Positions 17,932 through 26,588 are shown, numbered from the stretch's first letter. The stretch is DNA of 64,000 bases from Parerythrobacter lacustris (GCF_024626475.1 NZ_JANKHH010000007.1:124001-188000), one strand, 5' to 3'. Numbers and translations: made by a program. Notes: generated by a model from the letters alone, not told the origin.

Positions 17932-19203
17932 ATGACCAAGTTGAGCGGAACCGATAGCAAGAGCACCCTGTACTGCAGTTTCTGCGGTAAGTCGCAGCAC
18001 GAGGTGAGGAAGCTCATCGCGGGGCCGACGGTGTTCATCTGCGACGAATGCGTCGAGCTGTGCAACGACATCATTCGTGAAGAAACCAAGGCCGGTCTCA
18101 GCGGCCGCAAGGAAGGCGAAGTCCCGACGCCGAGCGAGATTTGCGCGACGCTCAACGACTATGTGATCGGGCAGGAACGCGCCAAGCGCGTGCTATCGGT
18201 CGCGGTGCACAACCACTACAAGCGGCTCAACCACGCCTCGAAATCGGGCGATGTGGAGCTGGCCAAGTCGAACATCCTGCTGGTCGGCCCGACCGGCTCG
18301 GGCAAGACACTGCTGGCGCAGACGCTGGCCCGCACCTTCGACGTTCCCTTTACCATGGCCGATGCGACCACTCTGACCGAAGCGGGCTATGTCGGCGAGG
18401 ATGTCGAGAACATCATTCTCAAGCTGCTCCAGTCGTCTGACTACAACGTCGACAAGGCGCAGCACGGCATCGTTTATATCGACGAGATCGACAAGATCAC
18501 CCGCAAGGCGGAAAACCCCTCGATCACCCGCGACGTTTCGGGTGAAGGGGTGCAGCAGGCGCTGCTCAAGCTGATGGAAGGCACCACCGCAAGCGTCCCG
18601 CCGCAGGGCGGCCGCAAGCATCCGCAGCAGGAATTCCTCCAGGTCGATACGACCAACATCCTGTTCATCTGCGGCGGTGCGTTTGCCGGGCTGGACAAGA
18701 TCATTGCCGACCGCCTGCAGAAGCGCAGCATCGGCTTCGGCGCGCATGTCGCCGATCCGGACAAGCGCAAGGTCGGCGAACTGCTCGAGAAGAGCGAGCC
18801 GGAAGACCTGCTCAAGTTCGGCCTGATCCCCGAATTCGTTGGCCGCCTGCCGGTGATCGCGACGCTCAACGACCTCGATATCGATGCGTTGGTCACCATC
18901 CTCAGCGAACCGAAGAACGCGCTGGTCAAGCAGTACCGCAAGCTGTTCGAGCTTGAGGATGTCGAGCTGACCTTCACCGACGATGCACTGCGGGTGATCG
19001 CGGAGAAGGCGATCAAGCGGAAGACCGGCGCACGCGGCCTGCGCTCGATCGTCGAGGCGATCCTGCTCGACACGATGTTCGACCTGCCCGACATGGAAGG
19101 CGTGAGCGAGATCGTGGTCGACAAGGATGTGGTCGAAGGCCGCAAGGACCCGGTCCGCGTGATGGACGGCTCCAAGGACGAAGCGAAGGAAGAGGCGGCT
19201 TGA
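17932..19203 (+). CDS. clpX: ClpX, ATP-dependent unfoldase of ClpXP
   Basis: The 423-residue AAA+ protein begins with the ClpX zinc-binding domain (Cys15, Cys18, Cys37, Cys40 in YCSFCGK and [10 protein letters not shown]). It contains Walker A GPTGSGKT (119-126), Walker B IVYIDEID, and the ClpX-type [21 protein letters not shown]. It unfolds tagged substrates for ClpP; in related alphaproteobacteria these include CtrA. The start is the ATG at 17932 after ACAGGA; an in-frame ATG 30 bases upstream adds residues atypical of the family. Its stop overlaps the TTG start of the following TPR gene. Confidence 0.97.
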   Translation: MTKLSGTDSKSTLYCSFCGKSQHEVRKLIAGPTVFICDECVELCNDIIREETKAGLSGRKEGEVPTPSEICATLNDYVIGQERAKRVLSVAVHNHYKRLNHASKSGDVELAKSNILLVGPTGSGKTLLAQTLARTFDVPFTMADATTLTEAGYVGEDVENIILKLLQSSDYNVDKAQHGIVYIDEIDKITRKAENPSITRDVSGEGVQQALLKLMEGTTASVPPQGGRKHPQQEFLQVDTTNILFICGGAFAGLDKIIADRLQKRSIGFGAHVADPDKRKVGELLEKSEPEDLLKFGLIPEFVGRLPVIATLNDLDIDALVTILSEPKNALVKQYRKLFELEDVELTFTDDALRVIAEKAIKRKTGARGLRSIVEAILLDTMFDLPDMEGVSEIVVDKDVVEGRKDPVRVMDGSKDEAKEEAA

Positions 19204-20177
19204 TTCATGCGCCGACGCGCTGGCTTATCATTGGCGTGCTGCTAGCGACCAGCACAATCCTCAACGTACCGGCCGCAATTGCCTCGACCGAAGCCGATGC
19301 AGATGCCGAATCGCGAAAGTACCTCAAGCAGCGTGCGGACAAGGCAAGGCATGCCATGTTGGCAGGGCACTATGACGAGGCTGGGACGGTGTATGACGAG
19401 CTTATCGCAGCATCGACCGCCGCATTTGGACCAGCAGACGAACTCACCCTCTACCTCCAGCGCTTCAGGGCTAATGTATACTTTCGTTTGGGTGATCTGG
19501 CCGAAGCTGAATCCATGACCCGGTCAGGTCTGGCGTTGTCGATCGACGGGTCTGGAGAAGCGAGCGTCGAAACCCTGCATTATAAGAATAATCTCGCGAC
19601 GATATTCCAGGCGCAGGAGCGCTTTGACGAGGCTGCGGAGCTGTTCGCGAGCACGATTGAGCTTTGTCGGGAGGTGCTGGGCGCCGGGCACCCCGACACG
19701 CTTATTTAGATGAACAACTTGGCCGGCATCCATCACGAGACTGGTAAATACGCCGAGGCCGAAGCGCTCTACCTCGAATGTATCGCTGGATTTACGGAGT
19801 GGCTTGGGCCGGAGGAGCAGGAGACGCTGACTTCGACCGCCAACCTCGCATCACTCTACTTGGATATGGGGAAGGTCGACCAAGCGTTCGAGCTACAAAC
19901 CGAACTTATCGATCAATTTCGCCGGATCCTGGGAGACGATCACCCCGAGACGCTGACCGCGAAGAACAATCTCGGCGGCAGCTATCTGGTTCTCGGTCGG
20001 CTGGACGATGCCGAACGTGTTTTCGTCGATGTTCTCAAGGCGAAGCAGCGAGTTCTCGGTCCCTCGCACCCCAATACATTGGTCACGGTCGACAATCTCG
20101 CAGCTGTTCATCGCGCGAGATTGGATGGTGAAGATGCAGCCATCGATGTAAGCGACGGTGGTGATCCCGGCAGCTAG
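19200..20177 (+). pseudogene. Exported TPR (kinesin-light-chain-like) protein interrupted by an in-frame TAG
   Basis: One reading frame spans 19200-20177 with a single amber codon at 19707-19709. The first part starts at a TTG overlapping the clpX stop. It encodes a signal peptide ([20 protein letters not shown]) and TPR units (YKNNLATIFQAQERFDEAAE, LGAGHPDTLI). The second part continues exactly in phase with MNNLAGIHHETGKYAEAEAL and further repeats (LGDDHPETLTAKNNLGGSYL, LGPSHPNTLVTVDNLAAVHR). The repeat unit predicts a serine or similar at the TAG position (DTLI-x-MNNLAG), so one base change explains it. The gene is visibly more AT-rich than clpX. It may be a dead gene, two polypeptides (ATG directly follows the TAG), or readthrough. 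Confidence 0.75.
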
Positions 20178-20280
20178 GCAGGTCCGCATCGCACCGGAGT
20201 CCTCTGTCAGTTGCTGACGCCGCTGCCACCTCCCCATTTCCTAGCGGAACGGGGAGGTACTTGGTAGCAAACAACTTGTG

Positions 20281-20319
20281 AAAAACCCCGCCCGGCCGGA
20301 GGAATTTGGCCGAGCGGGG
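20281..20319 (-). terminator. Rho-independent terminator after the fasciclin gene
   Basis: On the minus strand CCCCGCTCGGCC pairs with GGCCGGGCGGGG across AAATTCCTCC and is followed by TTTTT. It lies about 55 bases beyond the fasciclin-gene stop and would end the minus-strand operon. Confidence 0.88.
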
Positions 20320-20374
20320 CTCAGTGGGCGCTGCCGTGCGGGATTGGAAGCGGGCAGCGCCGCGGGGAAGAGGG

Positions 20375-20941
20375 TCAGGCGGGGAGGAACACCCCGTCGG
20401 TCACGTGGATCACGCCGTTTGAAACCTTGACGTCGGCCTGGGTGACGGCGGTCGCGCGGCCTGCGGCGTCGGTGATCACGATGGTGTTGCCGGAAAGGCG
20501 CGCGGTCAGCTTGCCGCCCGACAGCGTGTCAATGGTGGCGGTGCCGCCATGACGCTTGATCAGCGCGGTCAGGTCGGCTGCCGAGACGCTGCCCTTCACC
20601 ACATGATAGGTCAGGACATTGGTCAGCATGCCCTTGTTCTCGGGCTTGACCAGGGTGCCGACAGTCCCGTCGGGCAGCTTGGCGAAAGCGGTGTCGGTCG
20701 GTGCGAATACGGTGAAGGGGCCGGGGCCGGACAACGTATCGACGAGGCCGGCGGCGGTTACGGCGGTGACCAGCGTGTTGTGCACTCCGGTGCCCTGCGC
20801 GGCGGAAACGATGGTCGGCTGCATGCTCGCAGCCTTGCCATGGTCATGCGCGGCGACCGGCGCGGTGGTGGCGATGGCGAAGGTGCCCGTCGCGGCTACG
20901 GCGGCGAGAGCGGCGGCTTTCAATTTGGATGACATCGGCAT
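20375..20941 (-). CDS. Exported fasciclin-domain protein
   Basis: The 188-residue product has a signal peptide (LKAAALAAVAATGTFAIATT) and one fasciclin (FAS1) domain. The conserved H1 and H2 boxes are PGPFTVFAPTDTAFAKLP and VLTYHVVKGSV, and the domain ends NGVIHVTDGVFLP. FAS1 domains mediate adhesion or matrix interaction outside the cytoplasm. GAGGAG lies 6 bases before the ATG at 20941. It is the last gene of the sigma/anti-sigma operon, with a candidate sigma-type promoter in the 97-base gap before it. In mycobacteria, SigK-RskA controls the fasciclin proteins MPT70 and MPT83, which makes this arrangement meaningful. Confidence 0.9.
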   Translation of the reverse strand: MPMSSKLKAAALAAVAATGTFAIATTAPVAAHDHGKAASMQPTIVSAAQGTGVHNTLVTAVTAAGLVDTLSGPGPFTVFAPTDTAFAKLPDGTVGTLVKPENKGMLTNVLTYHVVKGSVSAADLTALIKRHGGTATIDTLSGGKLTARLSGNTIVITDAAGRATAVTQADVKVSNGVIHVTDGVFLPA

Positions 20942-20988
20942 TGCATTCTCCTCTTGGCGATCAAGCCCCGTCCTGCTTGTCGGGAGGA

Positions 20989-21016
20989 GTTACGCAGCGT
21001 GTTCTGGCGCGGATGC
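20989..21016 (-). promoter_or_regulatory. Candidate ECF sigma promoter before the fasciclin gene
   Basis: Reading the minus strand, GCATCC and CGTAAC are separated by 16 bases, an ECF-like -35/-10 layout, and lie about 48 bases before the fasciclin ATG. No classical housekeeping hexamers are evident in the gap. The assignment to the adjacent sigma factor is inference from spacing and position. Confidence 0.4.
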
Positions 21017-21038
21017 AAAAAAACTTTCGCGCCGTTTG

Positions 21039-21737
21039 TCAGATGGTTGCGAAGGTGCCTTCGGCAACCACCGGGCCGGCGGCCGCAGCGGGCGGCTTGC
21101 CCCCGATCGGTTCGCGGGTGAGGACCATCTGCGAGCCGTTGTGGATCAGCGCAGCAAGGCCAGGGTCGAGCGGCATGCGCACCTCCTCGCCCGGCCTGAC
21201 CACGCCGAGCGAGCGCAGTTCGCCTTCGTCCGGCACCAGCCACAGCTCGTGATCGTGCACGCCGTCCGCCGTCAGCCCGCTGGCGGAGACGAGCATTTCC
21301 CTGCGGTCGGGCAGGTAGGTCACCGCCAGCCGCAGGTCGGTATCGCCGATTGGGATGTTGGCGACCATCGGCGCTTCGGCAGTCTGCGGACCGGGCGCGC
21401 TCGGCAAGGGCTGGATCAGCACGAGGGCGAAAGCCGCGACTGCCGCTGCCGCCGCACCGAAACTGGCGAAGCGCCAGAAGCGCAGCCGCTGGCGCAGGTC
21501 GACGATCTCGCCGCTGGCCGGCGCATCCTCGATTGCCGCCTCGATCCGCTGCCACAGCGCGGGTGAGGGCGCGGCCCCGCCAATGTCGTCCAGCAGCGGC
21601 GCGAGCTTGGCTTCCCAGAAAGCAACCGCATCGGCGAAGTCCGGCTCACGCGCCGCGCGGGCGCGGGCCACCAGCAATTCCTCGCCCTCGAGCAGGCCGA
21701 GCGCATATTCGGCGGCAAACTGGTCGCGTTCGGTCAT
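21039..21737 (-). CDS. Anti-sigma factor, RskA/anti-sigma-K type
   Basis: The 232-residue protein has a cytoplasmic N-terminal sigma-binding region (MTERDQFAAEYALGLLEGEE, a typical anti-sigma helix pattern). One membrane segment follows at residues about 93-112 (ASFGAAAAAVAAFALVLIQP), then a periplasmic anti-sigma-K domain (MLVSASGL, HELWLVPDEGELRSLGVV, LTREPIGG). It should hold the adjacent ECF sigma factor at the membrane until a signal triggers release. Its ATG overlaps the sigma-factor stop by four bases (ATGA), which fixes the start. Confidence 0.9.
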   Translation of the reverse strand: MTERDQFAAEYALGLLEGEELLVARARAAREPDFADAVAFWEAKLAPLLDDIGGAAPSPALWQRIEAAIEDAPASGEIVDLRQRLRFWRFASFGAAAAAVAAFALVLIQPLPSAPGPQTAEAPMVANIPIGDTDLRLAVTYLPDRREMLVSASGLTADGVHDHELWLVPDEGELRSLGVVRPGEEVRMPLDPGLAALIHNGSQMVLTREPIGGKPPAAAAGPVVAEGTFATI

Positions 21738-22294
21738 TCGCCCTTCTCCAGGCACGTCTTGAGCTTTGCCAGCCCGCGGCGGATCCAGCTCTTCATCGTC
21801 CCCAGCGGGACCTCCTGCGCCTCGGCCAGCTCGGCATAGGTGTGCCCGCCGAAGAACGCCGCGCGGATCGCATCGCTGGTATTTTCGTCGAGCGTATCGA
21901 GGCAGCCATGAACCCGCTCTGCACGCTCGGCATCGATCAGCAAGTCGTCCGCGAGCGGGGCGGCATCGGGCAGTTCGGCGGCGGCCTCGACCGGGACCGA
22001 CCCGGCGCGGACCTTGCCCGTGCGCAGCCGATCCACCGCGCGGTTGCGCGCGAAGGTCGCCAGCCAGCTGATCGGGCTCGCCCGTTCGGGATCGAAGCGG
22101 TCGGCCCGCCGCCACAGATTGAGATAGACGTCCTGCAACGCGTCTTCGGCCTCCTTTCGGTCCCCCAAGATACGCAGGCAGATGCCGAAAAGCTTCACAT
22201 TGGTGAGGCGGTAGACTTCCTCCAGCGCCCGCTTGTCGCCGGTGGCGAGTCGCTGCATGGCACCGGTCAGGCGGGCGCGCGCTGCGTTGCTCAT
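21734..22294 (-). CDS. ECF sigma factor, SigK-like
   Basis: The 186-residue protein has sigma region 2 (LFGICLRILGDRKEAEDALQ, then DVYLNLWRR) and region 4 with a helix-turn-helix (AIRAAFFGGHTYAELAEAQE, then VPLGTMKSWIRRGLAKLK). It lacks regions 1 and 3, as ECF factors do. It directs RNA polymerase to a small regulon, probably including its own operon and the downstream fasciclin gene. It overlaps the anti-sigma gene downstream and the deacetylase gene upstream by four bases each, so the three are translationally linked. Confidence 0.93.
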   Translation of the reverse strand: MSNAARARLTGAMQRLATGDKRALEEVYRLTNVKLFGICLRILGDRKEAEDALQDVYLNLWRRADRFDPERASPISWLATFARNRAVDRLRTGKVRAGSVPVEAAAELPDAAPLADDLLIDAERAERVHGCLDTLDENTSDAIRAAFFGGHTYAELAEAQEVPLGTMKSWIRRGLAKLKTCLEKGE

Positions 22295-23022
22295 TGCGCC
22301 GGGCCCCCGCGAGAGCCGGTTCGCTCAAGCAGTTCGCCGACGGTGACGATCTCGTAGCCGCGTGTCCGCAACCCGGAAAGTATCGCGGGCAGGGCTTCGC
22401 GCGCCGCCTGGTTGTGGCGATACATCGGATGGATCAGGATGATCGAGCCGGGCCGGACCCGGTCGAGTATGTCCTCTGCATAGGCGGCGGGATCGGTGAA
22501 GCGCTCCGGCTGGTCCTCGACGTCCCACATGATGGTGTGCAGGCCCGCATCCCGCGCTTCGAGCGGCAGCCCGAGCAGCTTCCGCCCGAACGGCGGGCGA
22601 AACAGTCCCGAATCCGAACCCGCTGCCGCGAGCAAGGCCTCCGTCTGTTCGAGCTCGCTGCGGTAGAACGCGCGGCTGTATCCGATGTTGCGCTGATGGC
22701 TGAAGCTGTGGTTTCCTAGCTCGTGCCCGGCTTCGAGGATCCTGCCCGCTTCCTGTGGGTGGCGCTCCATATCTTTGCCGATCAGAAAGAACGTCGCCTT
22801 CGCGTCGTATTCGGCAAGAATGGGCAGGACGGCTGCGACCCCTTCGGGCGTCGGGCCGTCATCGAAGCTGAGCGGGACCAGCTTCTCGCGCGTTTCGACC
22901 CGGCAGGTCAGTTCGCCAGTCAACTGGGTACATTTCGCCTTGGAAAACGCGTTGAGGCCATAGAGCGCGGCACCAAGCGCAAGCGCGATCATACCGATAC
23001 GAAAGACCCACCTGCGCCACAT
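22291..23022 (-). CDS. Membrane-anchored polysaccharide deacetylase (NodB domain)
   Basis: The protein has 243 residues from the ATG at 23022; a GTG at 23040 would add six. One N-terminal membrane helix (RIGMIALALGAALYGLNAF) anchors a periplasmic CE4 domain. The motifs are complete: LSFDDGPT (catalytic Asp and metal Asp), HELGNHSFSHQ (metal His pair), and FRPPFGR, with DVEDQPERF and IILIHP near the end. Such enzymes remove N-acetyl groups from peptidoglycan or surface glycans. Lying directly upstream of and overlapping the ECF sigma gene suggests envelope modification as part of the same response. Confidence 0.9.
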   Translation of the reverse strand: MWRRWVFRIGMIALALGAALYGLNAFSKAKCTQLTGELTCRVETREKLVPLSFDDGPTPEGVAAVLPILAEYDAKATFFLIGKDMERHPQEAGRILEAGHELGNHSFSHQRNIGYSRAFYRSELEQTEALLAAAGSDSGLFRPPFGRKLLGLPLEARDAGLHTIMWDVEDQPERFTDPAAYAEDILDRVRPGSIILIHPMYRHNQAAREALPAILSGLRTRGYEIVTVGELLERTGSRGGPAQ

Positions 23023-23062
23023 CGGCTGAACCTGTTGCACGGCTGCGGCGCAATCTCAACCG

Positions 23063-23737
23063 CTATGCATCGACCTCGCTGGACGTGGGGTCGCAAGCTT
23101 CGGGTGCGCGAGCCTTGCGCGCTGCTTCGTGATAAGCCTTCCGGAAAAGCTGGTTGCGCTGGGCAGTTTTCGACAGGTCGGATTCGAATGCTGCGACCGG
23201 ATGGCCTGCGGCGTCGGTAACGGCGATCCGCACCTTTCCGGCATACTCGGAGCCGAGCATCTCCAGCGGAGCCTCCAGCACGAGCCATCCAATGAGATCG
23301 AGGGCATAAGTCGGGCGCACCAGCGGGTAGCTCGCGACATTGTCTGCGCTTCGGGCCTCGACGGTCAGGCCCGCCCATCGCCCGGATAGCTCGTCGACCG
23401 TCGCCGCCGTATCCAACAGTTGCATTTGGACGGTGGGTGTCGCGGGAACGCCGACACCATCCGCGCTCGCCTCATGGTAGGCTACGCGAAGATCGAACTC
23501 GGGCTGTCCGTCGGCGTCGTCCGGGCGCGGCCCGTCATGCGGCGGGGTCCAGTCCGCAAAGGTGCCGACAATCCGCCCGTCCGGTTCGACGTAAAGCGCG
23601 ACATAAACCAGCGCGCCGTCCTCACCGCTGGCTTCGGCAGAGCAGTAGAACTGCTCGGGGGGATCGGCCGGTTGCGCGGCGGTGGAAGTGGCCGCAGCGG
23701 CGGCCAACAGGCCGAATAAGCGGGGAAAGCGCGTCAC
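23063..23737 (-). CDS. Exported protein of unknown function in the sigma operon
   Basis: The 224-residue product starts at a GTG whose GTGA overlaps the CDF exporter stop by four bases; this linkage decides the start. A signal peptide (LFGLLAAAAATSTAAQ) precedes a soluble, acidic domain with CSAEASGEDGALVYVALYVE and FADWTPPHDGPRPDDADGQ. There is one internal Cys and a C-terminal CDPTSSEVDA. No family was recognised. Its place between a metal exporter and the deacetylase suggests a periplasmic role in the same response. Confidence 0.75.
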   Translation of the reverse strand: MTRFPRLFGLLAAAAATSTAAQPADPPEQFYCSAEASGEDGALVYVALYVEPDGRIVGTFADWTPPHDGPRPDDADGQPEFDLRVAYHEASADGVGVPATPTVQMQLLDTAATVDELSGRWAGLTVEARSADNVASYPLVRPTYALDLIGWLVLEAPLEMLGSEYAGKVRIAVTDAAGHPVAAFESDLSKTAQRNQLFRKAYHEAARKARAPEACDPTSSEVDA

Positions 23738-24711
23738 GATGCCGCGTGCGTCGGATCGAAACGGCAGCCTGCGCCGCCGGTGGTACCGATCTGGATCGTC
23801 GCATGGCAAATCCGGTGATCGTGCTCCAGCGTGTGGGCAAGCTCGCGCAGGAATGCATCGCCCGGATGGCCGCCGGGCATCTCCAGATGGACCGTCAACG
23901 CGGTCTCGGTGGTGGACATCGGCCAGATGTGCAGATGATGCACCGCCGTTACCCCGGGGAGACCCGCGAGATAGCTGCGCACGCCCGCCTCGCACACGGT
24001 TTGCGGCACGCCGAGCAGCGCGAGCTTCATGCTATCCTTGGCCAGGCCCAGCGTGCCCCAGGCGATCACCGCGACGATCAGCAGGCTGGTGACGGGATCG
24101 ATCCATAGCTGGCCCGTTGTGAGGATCAGCACGCCCGCGATCACCACCCCGACCGAGACCAGCGCATCGGCTGCCATGTGCAGGAAGGCGCCGCGAATGT
24201 TGAGATCGTCATGCCGCCCGCGCAGGAAGAGGAGCGCGGTGCCGGTGTTGATCGCGATCCCGATGCCGGCGACCACCACCATGGTCATTCCCTCGATCGG
24301 GGCGGGGTTCCACAAGCGCTGCAGCGTCTCGACCAGAATCGCTCCCACCGCCACCATCAGCAGCGCGGCGTTGGCGACCGCGGCGAGGATGGTCGAACTC
24401 TTGTAGCCATAGGTGAAGCGCGCGCTCGGCGGACGCTTCGCGGCGACGCTCGCCCCCCATGCCAGCACCAGGCTGAGCACATCGGACAGGTTGTGCCCCG
24501 CATCGGCGACCAGCGCCATCGAGCCGGAGATATAGCCATAGACCGCTTCGACCACCACGAAAGCTGAATTGAGCACGATGCCGACGAGGAACGCGGTACC
24601 GAAATCCTTCGGGGCGTGGCTGTGGCCGGAGCCGTGGGAATGCGCATGCGCATGCCCGCCGCCGTGAGCGTCGCCATGCGAATGGTCGCCATGTGCATGT
24701 GCGTGCCCCAA
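23734..24711 (-). CDS. Cation diffusion facilitator (zinc-type) with His-rich N-terminus
   Basis: The protein is a CDF exporter of about 325 residues. Its N-terminus is a His-rich metal-binding stretch (GHAHAHGDHSHGDAHGGGHA). Six membrane segments follow, including the metal-site motif ALVADAGHNLSDVLSLVLAW and the second-site HMAADALVSVG. The C-terminal cytoplasmic domain contains HHLHIWPMSTTETALTVHLE. It exports Zn2+, and possibly Co2+ or Cd2+, using the proton gradient. The start is probably the TTG at 24711 after AGGGGAGCG. A longer frame to a TTG at 24789 adds 26 residues with two cysteines but no ribosome site. It is the first gene of the sigma operon. Confidence 0.9.
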   Translation of the reverse strand: MGHAHAHGDHSHGDAHGGGHAHAHSHGSGHSHAPKDFGTAFLVGIVLNSAFVVVEAVYGYISGSMALVADAGHNLSDVLSLVLAWGASVAAKRPPSARFTYGYKSSTILAAVANAALLMVAVGAILVETLQRLWNPAPIEGMTMVVVAGIGIAINTGTALLFLRGRHDDLNIRGAFLHMAADALVSVGVVIAGVLILTTGQLWIDPVTSLLIVAVIAWGTLGLAKDSMKLALLGVPQTVCEAGVRSYLAGLPGVTAVHHLHIWPMSTTETALTVHLEMPGGHPGDAFLRELAHTLEHDHRICHATIQIGTTGGAGCRFDPTHAAS

Positions 24712-24821
24712 TCCGCGCGCTCCCCTTACCGGACCCGTTTCTGACGCTCGCGCTACCGAAAGGCAGTGCGATAGGCAATAAAAATGCAATCAAATCAGTA
24801 TGATATAAAATATCCTATTTC

Positions 24822-24839
24822 GTAATGATACAACATAAC
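24822..24839 (-). promoter_or_regulatory. Zur-like palindrome upstream of the CDF exporter
   Basis: GTAATGATACAACATAAC is an imperfect palindrome that closely resembles the usual Zur operator (GTAATG...CATTAC type). It lies about 110 bases upstream of the CDF start in a strikingly AT-rich stretch (24775-24845), which also contains the small dyad GATATAAAATATC. Zur often represses importers but can activate exporters, so zinc control of this operon is plausible. The regulator is inferred only from the motif. Confidence 0.45.
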
Positions 24840-24916
24840 TGAATTTCGGGGATGCGCAAGCGGCTGAATCGGTGCGCGAAATGCGGCCACGCGCCAAGCC
24901 CGCTGCTATCGCAAGG

Positions 24917-25588
24917 TCACTGATAAACGCAGGCGTCCAGCCCGTCGCGGCGTACCACGCCCATGCGCGCGGCGATGGTGTTGCCATAGCGGCGGGTGAA
25001 GCCGGTCGGGTTGGTGACCGAGCGTTCCTTGGGCAGCGGCAGCGCGGCGGCCATGCGCGCGGCTTCGTTGGTGGTCAGCCGCGTGGCAGAGCGGTTGAAG
25101 TACCGCTGCGCCCCGGCTTCGGCGCCGTAAGTACCGATCCCGGTCTCGGCGACGTTGAGATAGACCTCCATGATCCGCCGCTTGCCCCACACGTTCTCGA
25201 TCAGAAAGGTGAACCACGCCTCGAACCCCTTGCGGACATAGCCCCCGCCTTGCCACAGGAAGACGTTCTTTGCGGTCTGCTGGCTGATCGTCGAGGCACC
25301 CTTTATTCGGCCGCCCCTGGCGTTGTTCTCGATCGCCTGCTCGATCGCTTCGGTGTCGAACCCGTTGTGGGTGCAGAACTTGCCGTCTTCCGCAGCGATG
25401 ACCGCGGTCACCAGATTGCGGTCGATGTTCGACAGCGGCTCCCAGTCCTTGGTGATCCCGTTCTCGTCGAGCGCCATCGTCGCGGTGATCGGCACCGGCA
25501 CCCATTTGTAGACCAGCACCAGCAGAACGCTGAGCCCGACGAACCAGAGGACGAGCTTCGCGAAAAAGCGGGCAATACGGTACATCAT
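24917..25588 (-). CDS. mtgA: Monofunctional biosynthetic peptidoglycan transglycosylase
   Basis: The 223-residue GT51 enzyme has one N-terminal membrane anchor (ARFFAKLVLWFVGLSVLLVL). The glycosyltransferase motifs are AVIAAEDGKFCTHNGFD (catalytic Glu), IKGASTISQQTAKNVFL, KRRIMEVYLNVAETG and NEAARMAAALPLP. It polymerises lipid II into glycan strands without a transpeptidase domain. It follows rpoH on the same strand, but a terminator separates them. Confidence 0.95.
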   Translation of the reverse strand: MMYRIARFFAKLVLWFVGLSVLLVLVYKWVPVPITATMALDENGITKDWEPLSNIDRNLVTAVIAAEDGKFCTHNGFDTEAIEQAIENNARGGRIKGASTISQQTAKNVFLWQGGGYVRKGFEAWFTFLIENVWGKRRIMEVYLNVAETGIGTYGAEAGAQRYFNRSATRLTTNEAARMAAALPLPKERSVTNPTGFTRRYGNTIAARMGVVRRDGLDACVYQ

Positions 25589-25621
25589 CCGGCCCGTTTA
25601 AGGCCTTGCCCGGAGCGATAC

Positions 25622-25656
25622 AACAAGGCCCCGCGCGACCGAAATCGTGCGGGGCC
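25622..25656 (-). terminator. Rho-independent terminator of rpoH
   Basis: On the minus strand GGCCCCGC and GCGGGGCC pair, with an extension of the stem toward a TTTCGGTC loop, followed by TTGTT. It lies 27 bases after the rpoH stop and 34 bases before mtgA. Confidence 0.85.
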
Positions 25657-25682
25657 CCGAATTGCGGACTTCAGTCCGAGCG

Positions 25683-26588
25683 TCACGCGATGCCCGGCAG
25701 CAGCCTTTCGCCGGCGATGCGCTGCATCGCCTTCTGAAGCTTTTCAAACGCGCGCACCTCGATCTGGCGGATGCGTTCGCGGCTGACGTCGTAGACCTGG
25801 CTCAGTTCCTCCAGCGTCTGCGGGTTGTCCGTCAGCCGCCGTTCGGTGAGGATGTGCTTCTCGCGGTCGTTAAGCGAGCCCATCGCCTCGAGCAGCATTT
25901 CGTGCCGCACGGTCGATTCTTCGGCCTCGGCCACGGTCTCGTCCTGCAGCGGGCGGTCGTCGGTCAGCCAGTCCTGCCACTCGCCGCTGCCCTCCTCGCC
26001 ATTGCGCATCGAGACGTTGAGCGAGCCGTCGCCGCCCATCATCATCCGCCGGTTCATGTTGACCACTTCCTGCTCGGCCACGCCGAGATCGGTCGCGATC
26101 TTCTTCACATCGTCGGGGTGCAGGTCGGTGTCTTCGTAGGCGTCGAGGTTCTTCTTCATTCGGCGCAGATTGAAGAACAGCTTCTTCTGCGCGGCGGTGG
26201 TGCCCATCTTCACGAGGCTCCACGAACGCAGGATATATTCCTGGATCGACGCCTTGATCCACCACATCGCGTAGGTCGCGAGGCGGAAACCGCGTTCGGG
26301 TTCGAACTTCTTCACGCCCTGCATCAGGCCGACATTGCCTTCGGAAATGAGGTCGGACACCGGCAGGCCGTAGCCGCGATAACCCATCGCGATCTTTGCC
26401 ACGAGGCGCAGGTGCGAGGTCACGAGCTGCGCCGCAGCTTCGGGATCTTCGTGCTCTTCGTAACGCTTGGCGAGCATGTATTCCTGCTCGGGCGTCAGCA
26501 CGGGATATTTCTTGATTTCCGAGAGATAGCGGTTGAGCCCCTGCTCACCACCGAGCGCCGGTACGCTCAAAGCTCTTGTATTGCTCAC
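25683..26588 (-). CDS. rpoH: RNA polymerase sigma-32 (heat shock sigma factor)
   Basis: The 301-residue protein has sigma regions 2, 3 and 4. Region 2 contains DLISEGNVGLMQGVKKFEPE and FRLATYAMWWIKASIQEYIL, and region 4 contains SREHIRQIEV-type DVSRERIRQIEVRAFEKLQ. The diagnostic RpoH box QKKLFFNLRRMK is intact, separating it from RpoD and RpoS. It drives heat-shock transcription, including Clp and chaperone genes. Alphaproteobacteria often carry two RpoH paralogues, and which one this is cannot be told here. A 121-base gap to rluD presumably holds its promoter. Confidence 0.95.
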   Translation of the reverse strand: MSNTRALSVPALGGEQGLNRYLSEIKKYPVLTPEQEYMLAKRYEEHEDPEAAAQLVTSHLRLVAKIAMGYRGYGLPVSDLISEGNVGLMQGVKKFEPERGFRLATYAMWWIKASIQEYILRSWSLVKMGTTAAQKKLFFNLRRMKKNLDAYEDTDLHPDDVKKIATDLGVAEQEVVNMNRRMMMGGDGSLNVSMRNGEEGSGEWQDWLTDDRPLQDETVAEAEESTVRHEMLLEAMGSLNDREKHILTERRLTDNPQTLEELSQVYDVSRERIRQIEVRAFEKLQKAMQRIAGERLLPGIA

